Assembly: GCA_037974335.1 (NCBI GenBank) | Contig: CM075760.1 | Span: forward strand, 64,681,860 to 64,745,859 | From: Prionace glauca | Lineage: Eukaryota; Chordata; Chondrichthyes; Carcharhiniformes; Carcharhinidae | Length of the DNA stretch: 64,000 nucleotides | Direction: 5' to 3' | Shown: positions 53,841 to 62,689 of the stretch, one piece after another | How positions within the stretch are numbered: the stretch's first letter is position 1 | Layout of the letters: the number at the start of each line of letters is the position of its first letter | Notes under the pieces: model-generated | Database searches by the model: none | The model's input: only the letters and a program-made list of their open reading frames with translations | Told to the model about the DNA's origin: nothing | Position numbers and translations under genes: made by a program

Positions 53841-54734
53841 ATGTCTCATTTTACTCTGCATTTATTCCTCACAGCGGCAGCGCTTTTAACCGGTAGGTTC
53901 ACAGCACCACGCTGTGCTACACATCTTTGCCATGCATTATATTCTATCCTGCGCTTCGCTCAGTGCGAGGGGCAGGGGTGAGTGGTCAAGGAATAGATTG
54001 ATCTCAACATTGAAAAATTATCAGGATCTCGCTGGTCTCAGTACTGAACACTGTTGGGATTAGGCACAATTCCCCCATGGAATGAGAGAGAATGAGTTGG
54101 TCTCAGGTTGAAGCTCATCTGATACCAGTGAATAACTTTGGCAAATACCACACTTCAAACAGACTGTTTCCAGTTACAAGAACTGAAGGCGAGGAACTGA
54201 TCTCGTTAGAAAGAGCAGAATATTTGTGATAGAAGTTTTATTTAATCGCCATAACCACCTCCCCTTCCCATCCGCTGAACTGTGAAATATATTTTTGTTA
54301 TGCTTTGCGATTTCTTTTTGAGATTATTGCTCAAGAATACGGCATATTCTAGTGGGGGGTGCGGGTAGGTGGGGGAGACAGAGTAAAGTCGCATTATTTC
54401 GTTTAATATTTCTTTGCTTCCTCACAGGACATTGTGAAGGAGATTCTGTTTCACAGACACCGGCTGCAGTCACCGTCACTGAAGGAGATGTTGTTCAGTT
54501 ACTCTGTAATTACACAATTACAAGTACTGGCATTCCTTATTTATTCTGGTACCGACAGCATTCCAGCGGGTCCATGGAGTTTCTGCTGAAGAGATATAGA
54601 TACAGCGACAACACAGAGACATCCCCAGGGGACCGTTTTACAGCGGAGCTCAATGAAACAACCCGCACCGTCCCGCTGCAAGTGTCTAAAACAGAGCTGA
54701 CAGACTCCGGGGTGTATTACTGCGCACTGAGACC
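53841..54734 (+). CDS. TCR V gene segment (V54)
   Basis: Leader exon 53841-53892 (MSHFTLHLFLTAAALLT) with a GTAGGT donor. The intron is long for a V gene (535 bp), and an inverted copy of it lies at 45.9-46.3 kb. V exon 54428-54734 starts after CCTCACAG: GHCEGDSVSQTPAAVTVTEG, Cys23 in LLCNYTI, LFWYRQHSSGSMEFLL, SPGDRFTAELNETT, TDSGVYYCALRP. It is open throughout with a good RSS, so it is probably functional. It is the intact partner of the truncated inverted V48. Confidence 0.93.
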
Positions 54735-54773
54735 CACAGAGACACAGAGCTGGGCTGAACCCGTACAAAAACT
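54735..54773 (+). other. RSS, 23-bp spacer (V54)
   Basis: Heptamer CACAGAG at 54735-54741, 23-bp spacer, nonamer ACAAAAACT at 54765-54773. Confidence 0.93.
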
Positions 54774-55084
54774 CTCAGAGCCTCACGCAACGTAATGGAT
54801 CAGAGTGAGTCTGAAATGAAACCTGAAATCGTAGCGATTTCTCAATCTTTACTGAGAATATTTTTATGAATAACAAATACATTGCAAAATTAAAACATCG
54901 AGACACTTAAAAGAATGAGCTTGAGAATATTTTTGTAAATTTTAATGTCCCGAAGTGTTTTATGTAATAAACACAGCAGCTATTTTTGGACTCACAATGA
55001 TATTATTTCATTCAGTAATATTGTAGTGCTCTGGCTGTGTCAGTCATTGTGATTGGTGAACACATACCGAACAGGATGTTTCCC
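54774..55084. other. intergenic
   Basis: AT-rich; nothing was recognised. Confidence 0.4.
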
Positions 55085-55225
55085 TTGCTGTTTTTGGAAA
55101 CAGTGACCATGTGGCACCTCCACCTGAGAGGGAAGACGGTACCCCAAATTTAACAGGTCATCGAGAGGCTGAGAGCTCTGACGGTGCAGCATTTCTAAAC
55201 ACTGCGCTGTCTCCTCGGTAAGTTC
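55085..55225 (+). repeat. duplicated module shared inverted with 19.4-19.6 kb
   Basis: Matches the reverse complement of 19375-19570. In this copy the reading frame is interrupted. Confidence 0.65.
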
Positions 55226-55264
55226 CCGGAGTATTGTTCCGGATAGACTGCCTCACAGTATTTA

Positions 55265-55345
55265 CTCTATCAAGTCTCTTGAAAATTTCGTTTGTTTCAA
55301 CGAGATCGCCTTCACTCTTCGAAACTCCAGACAATATATATCCTT
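55265..55345 (-). mobile_element. LINE fragment, inverted
   Basis: The minus-strand frame YCLEFRRVKAISLKQTKFSR resembles the 'LEFRRMRGDLIETYKM' segment of CR1-type ORFs. It is very short. Confidence 0.4.
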
Positions 55346-56046
55346 TTTTTCACTTCTCATTATGGAACAATGAGTGTCATTACTCAACAGATTGGAAATA
55401 TATTTTCCAAGCAAGCGGGATTTTTGATGAAAACACATCTGATGTTCCTTAAATTGTGTCAACTTGACACATCATATTTAATGAAAATATTCCCGTGGAA
55501 TCCTAACAAGACAAACCGAATCCTTATTACATTATCACATTATACATTTTAACAACGCAGATGTAACTAATATGTTAACCGTATTACAGACTATTCTGCT
55601 CATTTGTTACAAGCTTGATTGCCGAATCTTACATACAGCCAGGAGACCTTCAGCCTTTCGGTCCTAAACTTTGCAATTTCCGCCTTGTACCAACATTGCC
55701 TTTCTTCATCACTCTTCTCATTATAGAGTTTCCGTATGTGTATGATTGTCAAGTTATTCAGCATTTAACTTAATTTCGCCTCATGTTGTTGGGTGTCAAA
55801 TTTTGCTGCATTGCTTTCCTGTGAAGCGACATGAGACACCCTTAGCGTTAAGTTTACGATACAAATGGAGTCTGCCGTTGTAGATCTTTTTGAAATATAA
55901 TTAACTTTGAAAAGCCAAGAATTGCTGTCTTCCAAATGAAGATGAAACAGCAAATTGTCACAAAAAGAAAAAAACCCGCAAGACACATGTGTGTGCTTGG
56001 AATTTGTTGAATGAATTTATAACTTTAATTTTGCTTTTGCTCTCAG
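55346..56046. other. upstream flank or intron of GPCR gene C
   Basis: The last bases form the acceptor TTTTGCTCTCAG of the next exon. I searched for an exon 1 ending in GVP plus a donor and did not find it here or between V54 and this point. Confidence 0.4.
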
Positions 56047-56954
56047 TTAACTTGATGGCGATTGTGATCCTCTCCCGAGGAAGGTGTGGTCTCTCCAAAT
56101 GCATCACTCGATATCTGGTTTCCATGGCAGTGACGGATCTCCTTGTCGTTGTCACCGCTGTGATATTCAACCGGATTATTGGCATTTATTTTCCAGTAAG
56201 CTTTATGTCGTTGACTCCAGCCTGTACTCTGAGTACTGTGATAATCTATGCAGCCTCAGAGAGTTCGGTCTGGTTAACCGTCGTTTTCACCTTTGATCGT
56301 TATGTAGCCATTTGCTGCCAGAAACTGCAGGCAAACTATTGCACCGAGAGAACAGCAGCAGTGGTGATTGGAATGGTCTGTTTGTTGAGTTGTTTAAAAA
56401 GCATTCCCTGGTATTTTATATATGAGCCGCTGTATGTAATGAAAAATGTGCCATGGTTTTGTAATATAAAGTCAAGTTTCTACACTTCCTTCTTATGGAC
56501 AGCCTATGACTGGTTTGCACGTGTATTAAATCCCATTCTACCATTCCTCTTGATTTTGTTGTTTAATGCACTGACCGTCAGACACATCCTGGCGGCCAGT
56601 AGATCCCGACGTCGACTCCGGGCTCGCAGCAGTGCAGATAATCAGAGTGATCCAGAAATGAAGAACAGGAAGAAATCTGTTGTTTTACTCTTCTCCATCT
56701 CGGGAAGTTTCATTCTGTTGTGGATGACATATGTTGTGGATTTCCTCTATGTGAAAATTACAAATGAAGCTTATTTCGGAGGATCTAATTTCAATGACCC
56801 TAAGTTCATTCGCCAAGAAAGTGGAAATATGCTACAGCTGCTGAGCTGTTGCACTAACACGTGTATTTATGCAGTGACGCAGAGGAAATTCAGAGAAGAG
56901 TTGAAACATGCAGCAAAATATATGGGCAATCTCATTGTAAGCATAGTAAAGTAG
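56047..56954 (+). CDS. GPR139-like class A GPCR, exon 2 (gene C)
   Basis: Starting after CTCTCAG and using one base of exon 1, it reads VNLMAIVILSRGRCGLSK. Landmarks are AVTDLLVVVT (TM2), the TM3 Cys in PACTLST, DRYVAICC (a true DRY), the ECL2 Cys in VPWFCNI, a basic ICL3 SRRRLRARS, FILLWMTYVV (TM6) and TNTCIYAV (TM7). The frame is open to TAG at 56952, and exon length (908 bp) equals that of gene B exon 2. Exon 1 was not located; it may be far upstream, which would place V54 inside its intron. It is nearer to gene A than to gene B in TM1 to TM3 wording. It is probably a working receptor with unknown ligand. Confidence 0.88.
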
Positions 56955-57280
56955 GAAATCCAAAAGGTTTGGTTTAAATTACAACTCGAAATGTATCTTT
57001 TTATCACCTTGATATGTGGGGTGAAATTGGTCTTTGGCAGCTCTGTAACAAAATTACCACGAGTTTCCCTGTTATTCCACTGAGGTGTCAATTGAAGAAA
57101 GTTGTATCACATGTAAAGAAAGCAACTGTTTTCTGTTCACCAGGCTGAGGTAACCAGTCCATCCCATTCTGTTTCCACTCTTCTTTAGAGATTTCCTCTT
57201 AAGAACATAAGAATCGAGAGAACATAGACCACTCGTCTCCTCCAATCAGTGCTGTCATTTAATATTTTAGGGACCAATCT
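56955..57280. other. downstream flank of GPCR gene C
   Basis: Probable 3' UTR and intergenic DNA; nothing else was recognised. Confidence 0.4.
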
Positions 57281-57405
57281 TACATAGAACATAGAACATA
57301 GAACATTACAGCACAAACAGGCCCTTCGGCCCTCGAGTTGCGCCGATCGCATCAACCCCACCAATCTATAGACCTATCTATAACCCCCAATCCCATTAAA
57401 CCCCA
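57281..57405 (-). mobile_element. CR1-clade LINE, 3' end, inverted
   Basis: Tail 'tacatagaacatagaacatagaac' and 'aggcccttcggccctcgagttgcgccgatc' match the 3' end of the 39.6-41.3 kb LINE subfamily. Confidence 0.8.
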
Positions 57406-57856
57406 TATCTTCTTCATGAAATAATAAAGCTGCTCTGTCTCTTTATTTCTTAAACCACTCAGTGCCCCAACGTCTACTCTGAACGAGCTCAAATGTTGAA
57501 TAATCACACCGATCACATAGTGAAATCCAAAATTATCAACAATTTGAGCACAGCTATTTCTCATCATACCAGTCCTTCTTCATTAATCTGAAACTCTCAT
57601 CCTTCACACTGTTTGGATGGAGAAATAGCTTCTAAATATCCATACTGTCAACTTCAAACAGGAATTAAAATATGTCACTGAGATCTTCTCATGTTCTGAA
57701 TCTCCAGACTTTATACCCATAAGATTCAATTTTCAACCTGTCTCTCTCACAGTTCCTGCCTCCGGACACAAAAAATGTAGTATGAAGTAATCTCGTAGGT
57801 TTGGAGGTCTTCAGAAATCAGAAGTGAAGTGCTAAATTAAATCAGTGAAAAACATT
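57406..57856. other. decayed repeats, no gene
   Basis: 57590-57760 has phrases of an inverted old LINE ('cttctcatgttctgaatctccagac'). Otherwise nothing was recognised. Confidence 0.35.
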
Positions 57857-57859
57857 ACA

Positions 57860-57990
57860 AAGAACAAAGAACAACACAGCACGGGAAACAGGCCCTTCGG
57901 CCCAACGAGCCCGCGCCGCCGTCCCTTTGTCTCAGTGACTTATTCATGATTTTAGTCTACGCCTAATGTGCGTGTAATATCATAGATGAA
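57860..57990 (-). mobile_element. SINE 3' module with TTCTTTG tail, inverted
   Basis: Inverted copy of the 5404-5532 segment ('aagaacaaagaacaacacagcacgggaaacaggcccttcggccc', then the 'gactaaaatcatgaata' module). Its right end falls against the framework 1 remnant of the V relic V58. Confidence 0.78.
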
Positions 57991-57991
57991 C

Positions 57992-58245
57992 TTGTTTTAA
58001 AAAACCGGCTTCTCCTTCTGTATTATCATTTGAGGACAATAACTAAGTGACAGAATTTTCAAGACTCAAATCTGAAATGCACATACAAATCGGAATTAAT
58101 CATATCATATTGTTTTTAAACTCGGAAACATAATTTGGAAATTAGATTAAATATGTTTACTGCACAATTACCTGCTCGAAATCACCCCCCCCCCCCCCCC
58201 ACTGCCTCCCCACCCCCATAGAACACAATTGCTGCCCTACAACAT
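57992..58245 (-). pseudogene. TCR V relic (V58), leader and framework 1
   Basis: On the minus strand a leader remnant (58245-58172, with a poly-G run inserted) ends at a GTAATT donor. After a 100-bp intron ending ATTTCAG, the V exon starts at 58071 and keeps only framework 1: SLENSVT, stop, then SSNDNTEGEAG. This matches V37 (IHGDSVTQSPSSDVRTEGEA). The rest of the exon is gone and a SINE 3' module lies at the break. Confidence 0.75.
58186..58203 (+). repeat. poly-C run
   Basis: A run of about 16 C in the leader remnant of V58. Confidence 0.9.
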
Positions 58246-58950
58246 TGTCACTGGCCGCTCTATGAAAAGGACGTTGAAACCAGAAACATTTCGTTCCAAT
58301 CCGCACTCTCATTAATCTGCTACAATATGATCGGATATTCTCACCTCACATACACGTGTTTCCTGTCGTGTTTTTGTCCTGTGGCCGGATATGTGGTTTT
58401 CAGTGAGTAGAAAAATCCCAAGCTGGGTTACATTCAGTGCGCTTATTAGGAATATTGCTGTATTGTTAGGGACAGGGGTGGGATTGAAGTTACTGGTCCG
58501 GTTGTTATAAAGTTGCGAATTATGTCAGAAAACAGTTGACAGCCATTCAAAATAAGAACGAACATTGATGGTACCTTGTTCGCAGGGATTGTTTAAATGG
58601 TTCTGTGTCAACCTTGTGCAATGTATATTTTATATAATTGTCTCTGAGCCAGCAAAACAATCTGATCAAATAAACCTTTAATCAAACCGACCACGAAACA
58701 GAAAATAATTCACACATGGAAGGAAATATTAGCAAAAGTCTAAGGGTGAGTTAACTAAGCGTAAGTGCATTTTTAGCATAGTTACAAGATAAAAACCAAC
58801 TGCGGCTCAGCTGTTCCTGTTGAGTGTTACTGTTTTGTTTTGATGTTTTGTTCATGATCCGGTGACACTCAGTATTCAGACTGAATTGTTGTTTCTGTTT
58901 ATCAGTGTGAGCGCGCCCTCTGCGGACCACTAACTGAACTACCAGCCTGG
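58246..58950. other. intergenic
   Basis: No gene or named repeat was seen between the V58 relic and V59. Confidence 0.4.
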
Positions 58951-58990
58951 GGTTTTTGTACAGGGTTCACTGTATCTATGCACCATTGTG
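58951..58990 (-). other. RSS with 24-bp spacer (V59)
   Basis: On the minus strand: heptamer-like CACAATG (58990-58984), 24-bp spacer, nonamer ACAAAAACC (58959-58951). A 23-bp spacing would put the heptamer at ACAATGG, which lacks the essential CAC. Confidence 0.75.
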
Positions 58991-59530
58991 TGCTCCATGG
59001 CACAGAAATACATGGCGCTGTTAAATAGGAGAGTCCTGGCGATAGTTAAATGAACAGTGTTGTTTCCTTTGTGTAAAACAGCCGAGAATCTATCTGGGAA
59101 ATCCGGAGACGTGTCGGTATCGCCCGAGCTATATATCTTCATCAAATACCTCGGAGCTTGTCCGGGATACTGAGTGAACCAGAACAGGGTTCTAAGAGAA
59201 GCTGCCGAGTATTTACAGTCTAATATTATGTTCTGTTCTTCCACAACCGATAATTCAGATTGATCTTGAAACACTGAATCTTCAGCATTTGTCCCTGTAA
59301 CAAAACACAGAAGGTGTTCAATGTCTGGGAGGGAACATAGCCCATGGGACAGACACTGATCATTTAAACATTGGCTCAAAGACAGTGCTGGAAATTTTCA
59401 GCAAATCTGACAACATGTGTGAGAGGGAGAACAGAGATAACATTTCAACTCAGAATGACACTTTGTCAGAGCTTATTGACTCACCAGGCTGCAAGACCAT
59501 TATTATCATCAACCAATATGAGGAGTGCAT
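58991..59530 (-). CDS. TCR V gene segment (V59), inverted, doubtful function
   Basis: Leader exon 59530-59485 (MHSSYWLMIIMVLQPG) with a GTGAGT donor, a 190-bp intron and V exon 59294-58991 after TTGTTACAG. The frame is open: NAEDSVFQDQSELSVVEEQN, Cys23 in LDCKYSA, TLFWFTQYPGQAPRYLM (FTQ for YRQ), FPDRFSAVLHK, and FNSAMYFCAME, where Asn replaces the usual Asp of D-x-A-x-Y-x-C. It belongs to the V49/V62 group. The missing Asp (salt bridge to framework 3 Arg) and the imperfect RSS suggest weakened or lost function, though nothing truncates it. Confidence 0.82.
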
Positions 59531-60540
59531 GGTGTCTTGTTTAAGGATTCGGAAGAAATGAGACAATATTTGAAATATGTTGACATTTCTGTTCTGATAT
59601 TAAATTGGAAATTCATATCAGCGGAAACTTCACTTACTCAGAAACTGAGGGGCGTTTCCCAGCGACAAGATTGGCTGCTCCCTCGGAACGTATGGTCGTC
59701 GGGCACCAATCAGTGTTAGCTCTGGACTAATATATTCTAAACTTTTCTTTCTCCCTGCATTTTTCGGTTTCTCCGGCTCTCCCTTCGTTTCAGACCTGTC
59801 TATTACGCTCTGTCATTCCACCTCTGTGTATCTAACTCCCTTGCCCTACGTCTGACCGTCTCTCCACATTTCCTCTACGTTCTTCCCTTTCTGCCCTTTT
59901 CCTTGAATTTCAGAGTGCAGACAATCCGATTTCTCCCAGTCTCCCATTTCAACGAGGCCAACAAATTACTCATTATATGGGAGAAACAATAATAGATAGT
60001 AAAATATAATAACTTAGGGGTAACTTTATGATGGAAAGATTTGAATGAAAATAACTAAAGAATATAGGAAATGAGTGTGAATCCACGGTAATATTTACAT
60101 CTTGTGTTGGTATTTTAGAGGAGGTACTTATCGGAATATTGATGAGTTCATTGTGTTTAAAATAAGCTTTTTAATCATTATTAATTGAATAAAGCGAATC
60201 GCCAGCAATTAAAATAAAGTTGGGATTATCTCTCATGCATACACTCAACTGCATTTAATTGCATTGTCATTGTAAAAGGATGAACAAGAATAATGTAATA
60301 TAATCATGCAGCAACGACTCTGTCGTTTGAGAATTCGATAATTTTCCAGGAAATGACCATTTACCTCAGATCGCCGCAAGATGGCGCTGCCTCACCATGT
60401 TTGTGTATTTACTGCAGTTGGTGCGGGAAGAATAACAATGTGATGGTGCTACTGGTTTGGTTACTCAGGGTGCCAAGATATTCTTGGAAATCACACTATC
60501 GCTATCACATACTCCACTATATTATGCTTTTTTTCTTTCC
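59531..60540. other. intergenic
   Basis: An ATTGGCT (59671) may be the CCAAT box of V59. The remainder, about 1 kb, is AT-rich and without recognised features. Confidence 0.4.
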
Positions 60541-60890
60541 CTTTCTGTAATTCCTGGTTGTATTTAAGCTACTCCTTTGTTTGTGTCACTGCCTGTCTGC
60601 TTCTCTTGTTCTCCATTCGTTTGTCTCTCTTTGTGTCTCCGTCTGTATTGTCTCCACATAAATGCAATTTTTCTTTCACGATTCCTTCATCGTATCTTCA
60701 TCTATTTTCCTTCCCGCCTCCGTCTTTCCCCCATTTATCTCACTGTCAGTCCCACTATTTAGCTCCCTGTCTCTCCCTCATTTCTACCATTCCCTTGCCT
60801 CATGTTTATTACTCTACATCTCTCTGTTTCTCCGAACTTATGCCTTTTCTTACCTCACATTTTCTTCTCATCGTGCCATGAAGATTCAGT
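60530..60890 (+). repeat. pyrimidine-rich (CT) tract
   Basis: About 350 bp rich in TCTCT, CCTTC and TTTCC. Open frames over it are composition artefacts. It resembles the inverse of the purine tract at 14.8-15.5 kb in composition only. Confidence 0.75.
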
Positions 60891-60904
60891 ACTTCTGATT
60901 TTGA

Positions 60905-61260
60905 TGAATGAATTTTAGGGCCCAGGTCAGAGCAAATAAATACCCCCGGGAACTGCCAGACTTAGCGAAGATTGGGCAAAAAATTTAAATTCTACAAACG
61001 TCCCTCAAACTGAGCGAGAAGCATTTGATGTTTCTGCCTGATTTTAGAGCCAGGGACTTTTTGTGTGTTAGCGTGTATGATAACCACTGAACTGAAGCAG
61101 CTGATCGCAGAGCCCATACAATCAGGCTGTCTGCAATGTTCAACTCTACTGTATTGCTGCAGGTTCTAATGGTGAGACTGACAGCCCATTCTACAGAATA
61201 CAAGAGGACAGCCGTTATTTCCAACCGGATGTTTCAATTAATCTTGAACTTCAAAATTTA
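60905..61260. repeat. decayed copy of the tRNA-Val block
   Basis: Collinear with 29225-29560: shared 'ggtcagagcaaa', the tRNA-Val body, then 'caatgttcaactctac.gt.ttgctgcaggt.ctaatgg'. The copy at 29 kb is better preserved. Confidence 0.75.
61028..61100 (-). pseudogene. tRNA-Val (AAC) relic
   Basis: The minus strand keeps CAGTGGTTATCATACACGCT, the AAC anticodon region and the 3' end CAGGCAGAAACA. The acceptor stem no longer pairs (GCTGCTT against CAGAAAC) and the T-loop reads GGCTCTAAAATC. It is non-functional. Confidence 0.8.
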
Positions 61261-61301
61261 AAATCTTTCATCCTGCAGATGTCTAAGGGAGCAATGCTCA
61301 C

Positions 61302-61398
61302 TCATGTGCCCCTTTCTTCTTCTTGACCAGAGCCTCAATATCCCGAGTCATCCACGGTTCCCTACGTCTACCAGCCTTGCCCTTCACTCTAAAAGGAA
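61302..61398 (-). mobile_element. CR1-type LINE linker fragment, inverted
   Basis: The minus-strand frame VKGKAGRRREPWMTRDIEAL then VKKKK matches the region between endonuclease and RT in CR1-type ORF2. Confidence 0.6.
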
Positions 61399-61416
61399 AG
61401 TGATGTGAATGTGAAT

Positions 61417-61970
61417 GTTTTGGGCGCCGCACCTGCGCAAAGATATTTTGGCCTTGGAGGGAATGCAGAGGAGGTTTACTAGGCTGATACCGGAGTTGAG
61501 GGGGTTGAGCTATGAGGAGAGGCTGAATGAACTAGGCTTGTACTCGTTGGAGTTTAGAAGAATGAGAGGAGATCTCATTGAGACGTATAAGGTGATGAAT
61601 GGGATGGATAGGATAGAGGTGGAGAGACTCTTCCTGCTCAAAAAAGACAGTAGGATTAGGGGGGGCACAGCCTCAAGATAAAGGGGAGGCGGTTTAGAAC
61701 AGAGTTGAGGAGGAACTTCTTCACTCAAAGGGTGGTGAATCTCTGGAATTCTCTGCCCGTTGAAGTGGTGGAGGCTGCCTCGCTAAATATTTTTAAGAAA
61801 CGGGTTGATGGGTTTTTGATAAGAGAGGGGATTAAGGGTTATGGGGAGAGGGCGGGAATGTGGAGCTGAGCCACGACAGATCAGCCATGATCTTATTGAA
61901 TGGCGGGGCAGGCTCGAAGGGCCAGATGGCCTACTCCTGCTCCTATTTCTTATGTTCTTATGTTCTTATA
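61417..61970 (+). mobile_element. CR1-clade LINE, 3' end with TTCTTATG tail
   Basis: This starts at FWAPHLRKDILALEGMQRRF, with an open frame to a frame change near 61660, then the FFTQRVVNLWNSLPVEVV segment, the standard 3' UTR and tail. It is similar in extent to the copy at 8.37 kb. Confidence 0.9.
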
Positions 61971-62078
61971 ATGTGACAGAGAGCAAGAGGGTGAGGAAGA
62001 CGCCCACAGCCTGGGCTACAATTTGATTGGAGAAAGCCAGCTGCTTTCGTCGTCAACTAACAGGGATTGGTCAAAAGA

Positions 62079-62106
62079 TAACGTCATCTCAGGCAGACTA
62101 GCCAAT
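62079..62106 (+). promoter_or_regulatory. V62 promoter: CRE-like plus CCAAT module
   Basis: TAACGTCA at 62079 and AGCCAAT at 62100, 125 bp upstream of the leader ATG. Order and spacing match V49. Confidence 0.6.
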
Positions 62107-62230
62107 CACAGCACTGAGAAACGCCCCCCAGTTTCCCTAGAATTGCAGTTGTCTCTGATCTAAGTTGACTCTGTGATATAAAACTAGAAGCAGCAACACA
62201 GTTTAAACAGTTTCTGTCCAGTCAGGAAGT

Positions 62231-62648
62231 ATGTGTTCCCTGTGTGCCTTACTGATAATAATGGTCACACTGCCGGGTAAGTCACAGTTCAAATCCCCAG
62301 TGTGTGTTTCATCGGTTATATTTCAGATATCTCACACATTCTATATGTTGTTACAGGAACCAATGGTCAAGATTCAGTTTTCCAGGACCGGCCCGAATTC
62401 ACGGCCGAGGAAGGACAGACGGTTATATTGAATTGCAATTACACAGCAAAATACACTGGCGAGGTTCTTTTCTGGTACATTCAATATCCCGGGAAAGCTC
62501 CGAGATATTTACTGAACAATTACGGCAAGTCTCCAGATTTTCCTGACCGGTTTTCAGCTAAATTAGACAAAACCAAGAGAACAGTTCCTCTAAATATCAC
62601 CGGGGTCCGTTTCTCTGACTCTGCCGTGTATTACTGTGCGCTGAGCCC
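62231..62648 (+). CDS. TCR V gene segment (V62)
   Basis: Leader exon 62231-62276 (MCSLCALLIIMVTLPG) with a GTAAGT donor, an 80-bp intron and V exon 62357-62648 after TTGTTACAG. Landmarks are NGQDSVFQDRPEFTAEEGQ, Cys23 in LNCNYTA, VLFWYIQYPGKAPRYLL, FPDRFSAKLDKTK and SDSAVYYCALSP. It is open throughout with a normal RSS, so it is probably functional. Leader, V exon, spacer and promoter are all close to those of the inverted V49 13 kb away, so the two arose by a recent inverted duplication. Confidence 0.94.
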
Positions 62649-62687
62649 CACACTGTTACAGAGGCGCAGTCAGCCCGTACAAAAAAC
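62649..62687 (+). other. RSS, 23-bp spacer (V62)
   Basis: Heptamer CACACTG at 62649-62655, 23-bp spacer identical to that of V49, nonamer ACAAAAAAC at 62679-62687. Confidence 0.92.
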
Positions 62688-62689
62688 GC

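Noticed and set aside
59525-59719. Plus-strand frame beginning at MHGVLF
   Set aside because: It is antisense to the V59 leader exon and has no family features.
60558-60898. Hydrophobic plus-strand frames that look like membrane proteins
   Set aside because: The region is a CT-rich simple tract; Ser/Phe/Leu content comes from TCT, TTC and CTT.
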